A stretch of DNA of 64,000 bases from Sphingomonas oligoaromativorans (GTDB lineage: Bacteria; Pseudomonadota; Alphaproteobacteria; Sphingomonadales; Sphingomonadaceae), in contig NZ_JAASQK010000004.1 in the NCBI RefSeq assembly GCF_011762195.1, positions 248,001 through 312,000 of the forward strand, written 5' to 3'. Below the pieces are notes generated by a model that was not told the DNA's origin, made no database searches, and saw only the letters and a program-made list of their open reading frames with translations. Shown here piece after piece: positions 8,265 to 16,664 of the stretch. The number at the start of each line of letters is the position of its first letter. Within the stretch, counting starts at the first letter, position 1. Position numbers and translations under genes: made by a program.

Positions 8265-9713
8265 TCAGGCGGCGCCGGGCTCTACCTCGGATGGGGAGGG
8301 GCGGCGTAGCGCCGGGTTGAGCCGCGCCACGCTGCACACGCCCGCGATCACCGCGAGGCAGGTCGCGACCAGCGGCGGCACCGGCCCCTCGCCGAGCCCG
8401 AAGGCGAGCAGGGCGGCGACCAGCGTCGCCCCCAGCGTCTGCCCCGAGAGCCGCGTGGTGGAGATGAGCCCGCCCGCCGAAGCGGCGCGATGCCGCGGCG
8501 CGGAGCCGACGATCAGCCGCGCATTGGGGGCGAGGAACAGGCCGAAGCCCGATCCGCACAGCGCCATCCGCCATGCCATGTCGGCATAGCCCGGATGCGC
8601 CGGCAGGAAGGCGAGCAGCAGCAGCGCGATCGTCGCCACCGTCATGCCGATCCCGCCGAGCAGCCCGGCCGGCACCTTGTCGGAGAGCGCGCCGGCGGTC
8701 GGCGCCACGATCATGGTGGTGAGCGGCCAGGGCGCAAGCATCGCCCCAACCTCGCTCGGCGACAGGCCGAAGCCGTGCTCCAGCCGGAAGGGCAGGGACA
8801 GCAGCAGCGTCATCGACGCCATGAAGGCGCACAACGCGCCCGAGGTGGAGAGCGCCAGCACCGGCATCCTGAGCAGGTCCACCGGCATGATCGGGTTCCG
8901 CTCGCCCAGTTCATGGCGGACGAACATCATGGCGGCGATCAGACCGGCCGCGAACACAAGCGCCGCGACCGTCTGCGATCCGCCATGCACGCCGGTTTCC
9001 AGCCCCGAGATAATCAGCCCGAACGTCACCACGCAATAGACGGCGCCCATCGTGTCATAGCCGGCCTTGCGGCCGGGCACGTCCGGCAGGCCGAAGCGGC
9101 CCAGCGCCAGCGACAGGATCGCGAACGGCACGCCGACCGCGAACACCCACGGCCACGGCGCCACGGCGAGGATCAGGCCGCCCGCCGTCGGCGCCAGCGC
9201 GGCCGAGACGGAGACCATGACGCTGTTGAGCCCCATGCCCCGCCCGAGCTGCCGCGCCGGATAGATGGAGCGAACGAGCGCCGACATCACGCTGAGCGCC
9301 GCCGCCGCGCCCAGCGACTGCACGGCCCGGATGACGAGCAGGAAAGGCAGCGACTTGGCGAAGAAGCACATCGCCGTCGCGATCGTGAAGACGATCTGGC
9401 CGATCTGGTACAACCGCTTGAGGCCGATCCGGTCTCCCAGCGCCGAGAAAGGCAGCAGCGTCATAACCAGCACGAGCTGGTAGACCGTGACGATCAGCAC
9501 CGCCGCCGAGCTGTCCACCTTGAGGTCGTGCGCGATGGTGGGCAGGGCCACGCCCGCGATCTGTCCGTCGATCACCGTCAGGATCGTGCCCAGCGAGATC
9601 GCCGCGATGGCGAGATAGCGGCGCGGGCTCGGCATCCCGTCGGCGGGCAGACCGCCGCCATCCTCGCGATCGGTCTTGCGCGGCGCGAGATCAAGGGCGG
9701 ACGGTCGGATCAT
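8265..9713 (-). CDS. MFS transporter, DHA2 (EmrB/QacA-like) family
   Basis: A 482-residue transporter with a predicted count of about 14 membrane segments. An early motif LPTIAHDLKVDSSAAVLIVTVYQ and ALGDRIGLKRLYQ (motif A) place it in the 14-TM drug:H+ antiporter group. Such proteins usually export drugs or toxic compounds using proton motive force. No membrane-fusion partner lies beside it. Its start overlaps the uvrD stop by 4 bases. A short hairpin (CATCCC/GGGATG at about 8225) separates it from the next MFS gene. Confidence 0.85.
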   Translation of the reverse strand: MIRPSALDLAPRKTDREDGGGLPADGMPSPRRYLAIAAISLGTILTVIDGQIAGVALPTIAHDLKVDSSAAVLIVTVYQLVLVMTLLPFSALGDRIGLKRLYQIGQIVFTIATAMCFFAKSLPFLLVIRAVQSLGAAAALSVMSALVRSIYPARQLGRGMGLNSVMVSVSAALAPTAGGLILAVAPWPWVFAVGVPFAILSLALGRFGLPDVPGRKAGYDTMGAVYCVVTFGLIISGLETGVHGGSQTVAALVFAAGLIAAMMFVRHELGERNPIMPVDLLRMPVLALSTSGALCAFMASMTLLLSLPFRLEHGFGLSPSEVGAMLAPWPLTTMIVAPTAGALSDKVPAGLLGGIGMTVATIALLLLAFLPAHPGYADMAWRMALCGSGFGLFLAPNARLIVGSAPRHRAASAGGLISTTRLSGQTLGATLVAALLAFGLGEGPVPPLVATCLAVIAGVCSVARLNPALRRPSPSEVEPGAA

Positions 9714-11995
9714 GCAGGAGTCACGAAGCTGTCGAGCACATGCTTGGTTCCGGCATGTTCGAAATCGATCTCGAGCTTGTTGCCCTCGATGCGCTCGATC
9801 CTGCCATAGCCGAACTTGGTGTGGAACACGCGCTGGCCGACCGCGACATCCGTCCGCGCCCTGGCGGCGTAGCTGGCGGCGGAGGCCTTCACCTCGACGA
9901 TGCGCTGGCCGGGGCCGGAGCGCGCTATGGGCTCTCCCAGCGCCGCCGCGCGCTGCCAGCCGGGGCCGCGCCCGGTGCCGCGTTCGATATGGGCGAAGGG
10001 ATCGGCCCGCTCACTCCACTGCGCGCGCCAGAGCGACTCGCCGCCGGTCATCGTGGTTTCGGTCTCGACATGCTCCTCCGGCAGCTCGCCGACGAAGCGC
10101 GAGGGGATGGAGGAGGTCCACTGACCGTAGATGCGCCGATTGGCGGCATGGAGGATGACGCAGCGCCGCCGCGCCCGCGTGATCGCGACATAAGCGAGGC
10201 GACGTTCCTCCTCGAGGCTCTTCACGCCGCCCTCGTCGAGCGCGCGCTGCGAGGGGAAGATGCCTTCCTCCCAGCCAGCGAGGAACACCGTGTCGAACTC
10301 CAGCCCCTTGGCGGCGTGGATCGTCATGATCGTCACCTTGGCGCCAGTGTCGGCCGCGTCATTGTCCATGACGAGGCTGACATGCTCCAGGAACTCGCCG
10401 AGCGTCTCATAGTCCTCCATCGCGCGGGCAAGCTCGGTGAGGTTTTCGAGGCGCCCCGCGCTCTCGGCCGAGCGATCGGCCTGGAGCATTGCGGTATAGC
10501 CGCTCTCGTCGAGAATCTGGCGGATCAGCTCGGGATGGGCGAGCGAGTTGGAGAGATCGCGCCAGCGCGCGATGTCGCCGACCAGCCGGCCGAGCGATTT
10601 CCGCGCCGCGCCGGACAGTTCGTCCGTATCGCACAGCTTCGCGGCGGCGAGCGTCAGCGGCACGCCTTCGGCGCGAGCGAGCGCGTGAATCTTCGCCACC
10701 GCTTTGTCGCCAAGGCCGCGCTTGGGCGTGTTGACGATCCGCTCGAAGGCGAGATCGTCGGACGGCTGGAACACCACGCGCAGATAGGCCAGCGCATCGC
10801 GGATTTCCGCGCGCTCGTAGAAGCGGAAGCCGCCGATGATGCGATAGGGCAGGCCGATCGCGATGAAGCGGTCCTCGAACTCGCGCGTCTGGTGCTGGGC
10901 GCGCACGAGGATCGCGGCGTCGTCATAGCTGCCGCCCTGGCGGTGGAGGCTCTCGATCTCCTCGCCGACGCGGCGGGCTTCCTCCGGCCCGTCCCACACG
11001 CCGATGATCGACACCTGCTCGCCCACGTCGATCTCGGTCCACAGCGTCTTGCCGAGCCGCGAGCCGTTATTCTCGATGAGCGCGCTGGCCGCGCCGAGGA
11101 TATGCGGGGTGGAGCGGTAATTCTGCTCCAGCCGGATCACCTTGGCGCCCGGAAAATCCTGCTCGAAGCGCAGGATGTTCGCCACCTCCGCGCCGCGCCA
11201 CGAATAGATCGACTGATCGTCGTCGCCGACGCAGCAGATATTCCTGTGGCTTTGCGCGATCAGCCTCAGCCAGAGATATTGGGACGAGTTGGTATCCTGA
11301 TACTCGTCGACCATCACATAGCGGAAGCGCTGCTGATAATGCTCCAGCACGTCGCGATGGCGCTTCAGGATCGTGAGCATGTGGAGCAGCAGGTCGCCGA
11401 AATCGCAGGCGTTCACCGCGATCAGCCGCTTCTGATAGGCGTTGTAGAGTTCGGAGCCCCGGCCGTTGGCATACAGCTCGCTCTCGCCGGCATCGACCTC
11501 GGCGGGCGTCCAGCCGCGGTTCTTCCATCGGTCGATCAGGCCCGCGAGCTGGCGCGCGGGCCAGCGCTTCTCGTCGATGTCGGCGGCAGAGATCAACTGC
11601 TTGAGCAGGCGGATCTGGTCGTCGGTGTCGAGGATCGTGAAATTGCTTTGGAGCCCGACCAGCTCGGCATGACGTCTGAGCATCCGCGCCGCGACCGAGT
11701 GGAAGGTGCCGAGCCACGGCATCCCCTCGACCGCATCGCCGACGATCCGGCCGACCCGCTCGCGCATCTCGCGCGCGGCCTTGTTGGTGAAGGTGACGGC
11801 GAGAATCTCGCTCGGCCAGGCGCGGCGGGTGGCGATCAGATGCGCGAGCCGCGCGGTGAGCGCCGCCGTCTTGCCGGTGCCGGCGCCCGCGAGGACGAGG
11901 ACCGGGCCTTCGGTGGTGAGCACGGCCTCGCGCTGCGGCTCGTTGAGCCCTTTCAGATAGGCGGGCTCGGGGGCGGTGGAGATAGGCTGATTCAC
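9710..11995 (-). CDS. uvrD: ATP-dependent DNA helicase UvrD/PcrA
   Basis: A 761-residue superfamily 1A helicase acting in nucleotide-excision and mismatch repair and in removing proteins from DNA. Walker A AGAGTGKT is at residues 36-43, the motif II variant DEYQDTN near 228-234, and motif III GDDDQSIYSWRGAE shortly after. Motif VI is in VAITRARRRC. The C-terminal tail (VGQRVFHTKFGYGRIERIEGNKLEIDFE in part) is the Tudor-like UvrD/PcrA tail. The gene has its own upstream space and is followed by an overlapping MFS gene. Confidence 0.95.
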   Translation of the reverse strand: MNQPISTAPEPAYLKGLNEPQREAVLTTEGPVLVLAGAGTGKTAALTARLAHLIATRRAWPSEILAVTFTNKAAREMRERVGRIVGDAVEGMPWLGTFHSVAARMLRRHAELVGLQSNFTILDTDDQIRLLKQLISAADIDEKRWPARQLAGLIDRWKNRGWTPAEVDAGESELYANGRGSELYNAYQKRLIAVNACDFGDLLLHMLTILKRHRDVLEHYQQRFRYVMVDEYQDTNSSQYLWLRLIAQSHRNICCVGDDDQSIYSWRGAEVANILRFEQDFPGAKVIRLEQNYRSTPHILGAASALIENNGSRLGKTLWTEIDVGEQVSIIGVWDGPEEARRVGEEIESLHRQGGSYDDAAILVRAQHQTREFEDRFIAIGLPYRIIGGFRFYERAEIRDALAYLRVVFQPSDDLAFERIVNTPKRGLGDKAVAKIHALARAEGVPLTLAAAKLCDTDELSGAARKSLGRLVGDIARWRDLSNSLAHPELIRQILDESGYTAMLQADRSAESAGRLENLTELARAMEDYETLGEFLEHVSLVMDNDAADTGAKVTIMTIHAAKGLEFDTVFLAGWEEGIFPSQRALDEGGVKSLEEERRLAYVAITRARRRCVILHAANRRIYGQWTSSIPSRFVGELPEEHVETETTMTGGESLWRAQWSERADPFAHIERGTGRGPGWQRAAALGEPIARSGPGQRIVEVKASAASYAARARTDVAVGQRVFHTKFGYGRIERIEGNKLEIDFEHAGTKHVLDSFVTPA

Positions 11996-12045
11996 GTTCG
12001 AACAGGTAGGGAACGGAAGGGCTTAGGGCAACCGGGGTTGGGTTC

Positions 12046-12140
12046 CATGGTCCCAGCGAAAGCCGGGTCTACGCCTTTCACTATTCATCGCATCGTTTGA
12101 GAAAGCAGAGATGGATCCCAGCCTTCGCTGGGATGACGGG
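12046..12140. repeat. Palindromic repeat doublet
   Basis: The left arm contains CCCAGCGAAAGCCGGG. The right arm contains ATCCCAGCCTTCGCTGGGAT followed by GACGGG. The layout matches the doublets at 364-453 and 50612-50693: two palindromes around a spacer, with the GGATGACG-type end facing outwards. The arm sequences differ, so this is a variant of the same class. Confidence 0.7.
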
Positions 12141-12344
12141 AATTGGTAGGGAACCGCTTGGCTGCTTTCGGGCCGAGAACCAACGATTTTGCCGTCATCC
12201 AACGAGAGTGCATTGGTAGCTACGCGCCATAATGCCGATCACTCGCCGCCTCCAATGCTTTACCCCAAGCGCAAGATGTTTGCGTTGGGCTACGTCGAAT
12301 ACGAGGATGCCAAAATGCAAAGTATCTAGACTGCTTCGTAGTGG

Positions 12345-12363
12345 AAATGTCGTTGCGACATTT
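12345..12363. other. Short perfect hairpin upstream of HEPN-like gene
   Basis: AAATGTCG and CGACATTT form an exact 8-base inverted repeat around TTG, 57 bases before the chosen GTG start at 12421. It could be an operator or an mRNA leader hairpin. Its function is inferred only from position. Confidence 0.45.
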
Positions 12364-12420
12364 TCCAGACGATTTTATCTTCAAATCCTTCGGGGATCAG
12401 AATTTTGGGGGGGTGCGCGA

Positions 12421-13080
12421 GTGTCCGATGAGCATGATTGGTCGTTCGATGGCGATGACATTCCAGACGAACCCTATGCCGATCCGGCCATACGGTCTGG
12501 ATATCAAAACGCCCTAGGTCGCTTCATTATGGCGCACAACGAAGTCGATTTTTGGATGTCGGCCATTCTCGAAAAAGCGGTGCAGATTATCGCACCAGAC
12601 GGTGCGCTAAATCATCTGGCGCTTGGTGACTTCTCCGCAAGGGCAACGAATCTCGTCCTGCTCATGCGGGTCGCTCCCCATCTTTGCCTTGGCGGAGTGG
12701 GCAACGGGAGACTGCATGAACTGAACGGGGTGCGGAATGCACTTGCTCACGGCCATTTTGACCAAGACCGCTACAGCGGCACGTTCGAGATCGTGAACCG
12801 CAAGCACAAGAGTTTTCAGGTGAAGCGACTTAAGAACCTTAACGAGGCGAGCATCAATGCAGCGGCGGAGGAACTTGAAGGGATAGCGAGCCATATGGAG
12901 GCGGTTCACGCCTTCATGGATGTATCGTTAGGCGCTGAGTATTTCCAAGACGCCCCGGTGATTTTGAAGAGCATTGAATTATGGGAACTGATGGCGTCCG
13001 AGGACGCCAAGAAGGCCGCTGAGGCTGGCGAACAAAAGTCCGGTGTTGCGGCACCGGACGATGCCGCACCCGATCAATAA
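12421..13080 (+). CDS. Hypothetical protein with HEPN-like R-x4-H motif
   Basis: I do not recognise the family. From GTG 12421, preceded by a G-rich ribosome-binding tract, it codes for 219 residues; an ATG at 12232 would add 63 unlikely residues. The protein is mainly helical. It contains LNGVRNALAHGH, where Arg105-Asn106 and His110 fit the R-x4-6-H ribonuclease motif of HEPN domains. The residue after Arg is Asn, as is common in that superfamily. An acidic N-terminus (DWSFDGDDIPDEPYADP) and an Ala-rich tail flank the core. Base composition is clearly lower in GC than the neighbours, suggesting acquisition. No partner nucleotidyltransferase or antitoxin lies beside it. Confidence 0.65.
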   Translation: MSDEHDWSFDGDDIPDEPYADPAIRSGYQNALGRFIMAHNEVDFWMSAILEKAVQIIAPDGALNHLALGDFSARATNLVLLMRVAPHLCLGGVGNGRLHELNGVRNALAHGHFDQDRYSGTFEIVNRKHKSFQVKRLKNLNEASINAAAEELEGIASHMEAVHAFMDVSLGAEYFQDAPVILKSIELWELMASEDAKKAAEAGEQKSGVAAPDDAAPDQ

Positions 13081-13165
13081 ATGTATGTCCGCCTTCGGGC
13101 GAGGCGAGTGCCGGTCTTAACGACTGACTTTGGGGCGAAATTCGTCACCGACGATCGCAGCAGTC

Positions 13166-13705
13166 TCAGCCCTCGTAGCGCAGCAGCGTGATCCTGGCCT
13201 TGCCGTAGACCCGCTCGGCCTCGATCGAGAAGCCGCCGGGGCGCAGTTCCTCCGCCTTCTCGCCCTCGACGCTCGCCAGCGCGCCCGGCGCCAGCCAGCC
13301 GAGCCGCGCCAGCCGCTCCAGCGTCGGCACGCCGGCGTGCATCGCATAGGGCGGGTCCATCATCATCAGGTCATAGGCGCGCGTCGACGGGCCGAGCGTG
13401 TTGACCGCCTGCGCCCGCACGTCCGCCTTCGCCCCCAGCGCCGCGATGTTCGCCCGCAGCGCGTCGAGCGCGGCCTTGTCCTGCTCGACGAAGGTGCAGC
13501 TCTCCGCGCCGCGCGACAGAGCCTCCAGCCCCAGCGCGCCGGTGCCCGCGAACAGATCGACCACGGCCAGCCCCTCGAAGCTGCCGAGCCGGCTGGTCAG
13601 CATCGAGAACAGGGCTTCCCGCGCCCGATCGGAGGAGGGGCGCGTGGTGGTGCCGGCGGGCGCCTTCAGCGGGCGGCCGCGCCACAGGCCGGAAACGATC
13701 CTCAT
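13166..13705 (-). CDS. rsmD: 16S rRNA (guanine966-N2)-methyltransferase
   Basis: RsmD methylates G966 of 16S rRNA using SAM. The start at 13705 (MRIVSGLWRGRPLKAP) gives 179 residues, the normal length, and overlaps the rluB stop by 4 bases. The longer reading to 13891 lies antisense to no known extension and is rejected. Seen: the SAM motif VVDLFAGTGALGLEALSRGA and the catalytic MMDPPY, the D/N-PP-Y motif of N2-guanine methyltransferases. The rluB-rsmD pairing is common in alphaproteobacteria and ties two rRNA-modifying enzymes together. Confidence 0.95.
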   Translation of the reverse strand: MRIVSGLWRGRPLKAPAGTTTRPSSDRAREALFSMLTSRLGSFEGLAVVDLFAGTGALGLEALSRGAESCTFVEQDKAALDALRANIAALGAKADVRAQAVNTLGPSTRAYDLMMMDPPYAMHAGVPTLERLARLGWLAPGALASVEGEKAEELRPGGFSIEAERVYGKARITLLRYEG

Positions 13706-15156
13706 CGCAGCGTCTTCCGAAATTCGACCAGATCGTTCTGGCGCACCTCGACCACCTCGCCGGCGGGCAGGTCGGCCAGCACGAACTCGCCATAGGCGAC
13801 GCGGATCAGACGCGACACCTGAAGCCCGAGATATTCCAGCACGCGACGAATCTCGCGGTTCTTGCCCTCGGTGATCTTCATCTCGATCCACACGTTGCGG
13901 CCGGTGCGGCGCTCCATGTTGGCGTCGATCGAGCCATAGCGGATGCCTTCGATGGTGATCCCCTCGGACAGCGCCTCGAGCTGCTCCTGGGTGATCTCGC
14001 CATAGGCGCGCGCGCGATAGACGCGGGGGATGCCGGACGAGGGCAGCTCCAGCTTGCGCTTGAACTCGCCATCGGTGGTGAGCAGCAGCAACCCTTCCGT
14101 GTTCATGTCCAGACGGCCGATCGGCATCACGCGCGGCAGGCCTTCGGGCAGCCGGTCGTAGATGGTCGGGCGGCCGGCGGGGTCATGCTCGGTGGTGAGG
14201 AAGCCGACCGGCTTGTGGAACAGGAACAGGCGCGTGTGCTCCGGCGCATCGACCTGCTGGCCATCGACCGTCACGCCCCGGAGCGAGGTGAGGATCGTCG
14301 CGGGCGTGTCGAGCACCTTGCCGTCGAGCGCGATGCGGCCTTCGGCGATCATCCGCTCGATCTCGCGGCGCGAGGCGACGCCGGCGCGGGCGAGCAGCTT
14401 GGCGATGCGCTGCGGCTCCTTGCGGCTGTGGGCGCGCGGTGCGGGAGCTTCGGCCGCGGCGGCCTTGCCGGAGGCGCGGCGCGGCGCGGTGGGGCGACGC
14501 TCCCGCTTCTCGGGTTCGACGGCGCGGGCGGGCTTGCCGCGCGATTCGGCCGGCCGGGCGGGGCGGCGCCCCTCGCCCTCGCCACGCGGCGGACGCGAGA
14601 GGAGCTTTTCGCCACGATCCGCGCCGTGCGCGGGGGCGGCACGGGCGCCGCGTGCCGGCTTTCCCTTGTCCGAAGGCGGATGGGGAGAGGCATCGCCGCG
14701 TTCCGGCCGACGGCCGCGCGTGGGGCGCCCGCTTCCATCCTCGCGCCGCGCCGGGCGGGCGGCGGGCGCGTCGCCACGACGGCGGCCATCGGCTCGCGGA
14801 GCGGCGGGGCGCTGGCCGGTGGGCGCGGCATCCCACGGGGCGGCGTCATGCGCCGGCGAATGCGGCTCTTCCTGAGCGGCGCGGCGTTCGCGGGGCTTGC
14901 GGCCGGTGGTGGGCCTGGCGGCGGCGTCGCGCTCGCGCGGCGGGCGCGCGGCGACCCATGCCTCGGAGCGGTTCGTGCGGGGCTTGGCGCCCGTCCGCTG
15001 AGATGCGCGCTGCGGCTTCTTGCCCTCGGAGGGCTTGTCGTCGCGCGGCGCCTCGTCGCCGGTGCGGGGCGTGCGCGGGGGCGAACCGCGGCGATCGCGG
15101 GGTTCGGCGCGGCGGCCGGCACGACGATCGTCGCCGGGGCGGCGGGGGGCGCTCAC
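13702..15156 (-). CDS. rluB: 23S rRNA pseudouridine synthase, RluB/RsuA family, with long disordered N-terminus
   Basis: A 484-residue protein. The first 230 or so residues are Arg/Pro/Gly/Glu-rich, repetitive and probably disordered. The S4 RNA-binding domain starts around residue 232 (RIAKLLARAGVASRREIERM). The catalytic domain follows, with GRLDMNTEGLLLLT near 345-358 holding the nucleophilic aspartate. RsuA-family enzymes isomerise uridines; RluB acts on 23S U2605. The extension is far longer than in the E. coli enzyme, but basic tails occur in alphaproteobacterial homologues. The true start within the low-complexity tract is uncertain. Confidence 0.9.
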   Translation of the reverse strand: MSAPRRPGDDRRAGRRAEPRDRRGSPPRTPRTGDEAPRDDKPSEGKKPQRASQRTGAKPRTNRSEAWVAARPPRERDAAARPTTGRKPRERRAAQEEPHSPAHDAAPWDAAPTGQRPAAPRADGRRRGDAPAARPARREDGSGRPTRGRRPERGDASPHPPSDKGKPARGARAAPAHGADRGEKLLSRPPRGEGEGRRPARPAESRGKPARAVEPEKRERRPTAPRRASGKAAAAEAPAPRAHSRKEPQRIAKLLARAGVASRREIERMIAEGRIALDGKVLDTPATILTSLRGVTVDGQQVDAPEHTRLFLFHKPVGFLTTEHDPAGRPTIYDRLPEGLPRVMPIGRLDMNTEGLLLLTTDGEFKRKLELPSSGIPRVYRARAYGEITQEQLEALSEGITIEGIRYGSIDANMERRTGRNVWIEMKITEGKNREIRRVLEYLGLQVSRLIRVAYGEFVLADLPAGEVVEVRQNDLVEFRKTLR

Positions 15157-15323
15157 TTCTTGTCTCCGATGGTTCAGGATGCGGGAACCGCCTTCCGCGC
15201 TAATCGCTTGCCGGTCAAGCGGCGAGTCGCATCCTGCGCATTGGGATGGAGGGGCTTCGGCAGCATCCCGTTCAGGGATGGAGGCCGAAACATCTTTCCC
15301 GGCTGCGTCGGGTCGCTAAGGTG

Positions 15324-16664
15324 ATGGCGATGTCCGGTTCGACTTCCACCACGCTTCGCCACTATCTGAGGCCCGCTCCGCTCGGCGCGTTCCTGCTCGG
15401 GATATCGAGCGGGTTTCCGCTGACGCTGCTGCTGGCGACGATGTCCTACTGGCTGTCGAAGGTGGGCATCGACAAGAAGACGATCGGTTTCGCCTTCGCG
15501 CTTGGCACGCCCTATACGCTGAAATTCCTCTGGGCGCCGCTGATCGACGGCATCGCGCTGCCCGGCCTGTCGCGGCTGTTCGGCCAGCGCCGCGCCTGGC
15601 TGTTCGTGGTGCAGGCATTGCTGGCGGTGGCGCTGATCCAGCTCGGGGCGAGCGATCCCAACCATCATATCGCCCGCTTCGCATTGTGGGGCGTGATCGT
15701 GGCCTTCCTGTCGGCGACGCAGGATATCGTGATCGACGCCTATCGCATCGAGATCCTGTCCGACGAGGAGCTGGCGCAGGGCACGGCGACCAATCAGGTC
15801 GGCTATCGCACCGGCAACCTGCTGGCCGGGGCGGGGACGATCTGGCTGGCCTCGACCGAGGGCGCGGCGCTCGGCTGGCCGATGGCCTATGCCATCAGCG
15901 CGGGGCTGGTGCTGCCGGGCGCGATCGCGGCGCTATGGCTCGGGCCGGGCAGGCGCACCGCGGTGCGCGAGCCGTTCAGCATCGAGGCGTTCCGCCATTT
16001 CCTGAAGCATAACGTCGCCGATCCCTTCGTGGATTTCTTCAAGCGGCCGGGCGCGTGGCTGATCCTGCTGTTCGTGCTCACCTACAAGCTCGGCGACGCG
16101 GTGGGGCAGAACATGCTCTCGCCGATGGTGGTGCATCAGGGCTTCACCGACACGGATTATATCGCGATCAACAAGCTGGTGGGCTTCTGGTGCCTGGTGA
16201 TCGGATCGCTGGTCGCGGGCGCGCTGATCGCCCGCTTCGGCATGGGGCGGCTGCTCTTCGGCGCGGGGATCATCATGGCGGGTGCCAACCTGATGTTCGC
16301 GACCGTCGCCGCGACGGGCCATTCGGTGGCGATGCTGACATTGGCGGTGGGCACGGAAAACCTGTTCGCGGCGATCAGCCTCACCGTGTTCGCGACCTAT
16401 CTGTCCGGCTTGTCGAGCACGGCCTTCACGGCGACCCAATATGCTCTGCTGTCCAGCGTCGCTGCGGTGGGGCGGACCTTCGCGACCACTCCGTCCGGCT
16501 ATGCCGCGGCGGCGTTCGGCTGGGTCGGCTTCTACGTCTTCGCGGCCTTTCTCGCGATACCGGGGCTGTTCTTCCTGTGGCTGATGCACCGCGCCGGTTT
16601 CGTGGTGGAAACCGTCCGGCAGACGGGCGTCGAGGAACCCGAAACGCCCGCCGCGCGGGATTAA
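15324..16664 (+). CDS. ampG: AmpG-like muropeptide transporter (MFS)
   Basis: A 446-residue membrane protein from ATG 15324 with about 12 or more hydrophobic segments. It resembles AmpG: LLGISSGFPLTLLLATMSYWL in TM1, KFLWAPLIDG, and SATQDIVIDAYRIE. AmpG imports anhydro-muropeptides from the periplasm for peptidoglycan recycling. A start six bases later is equally possible. A small hairpin (CATCCC/GGGATG near 15264) precedes the gene. Its stop overlaps the convergent folC stop within the tetramer TTAA, so there is no room for a terminator between them. Confidence 0.92.
   Translation: MAMSGSTSTTLRHYLRPAPLGAFLLGISSGFPLTLLLATMSYWLSKVGIDKKTIGFAFALGTPYTLKFLWAPLIDGIALPGLSRLFGQRRAWLFVVQALLAVALIQLGASDPNHHIARFALWGVIVAFLSATQDIVIDAYRIEILSDEELAQGTATNQVGYRTGNLLAGAGTIWLASTEGAALGWPMAYAISAGLVLPGAIAALWLGPGRRTAVREPFSIEAFRHFLKHNVADPFVDFFKRPGAWLILLFVLTYKLGDAVGQNMLSPMVVHQGFTDTDYIAINKLVGFWCLVIGSLVAGALIARFGMGRLLFGAGIIMAGANLMFATVAATGHSVAMLTLAVGTENLFAAISLTVFATYLSGLSSTAFTATQYALLSSVAAVGRTFATTPSGYAAAAFGWVGFYVFAAFLAIPGLFFLWLMHRAGFVVETVRQTGVEEPETPAARD

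Larger units (their letters stand above)
11996..12420. other. 425-base intergenic stretch, lower GC, no convincing gene
   Basis: This gap between divergent uvrD and the HEPN-like gene holds a palindromic repeat (12046-12140), a short hairpin (12345-12363), and A/T-richer DNA. A 24-codon reading frame at 12255-12329 (MLYPKRKMFALGYVEYEDAK and four more) looks protein-like but is too short to support as a gene; it may be a gene remnant. Promoters for both flanking genes must lie here, but I cannot point to them with confidence. Confidence 0.6.

Noticed and set aside
12255-12329. A 24-codon protein-like frame upstream of the HEPN-like gene
   Set aside because: Too short, no good ribosome-binding site; kept only as a possible remnant in the intergenic description.
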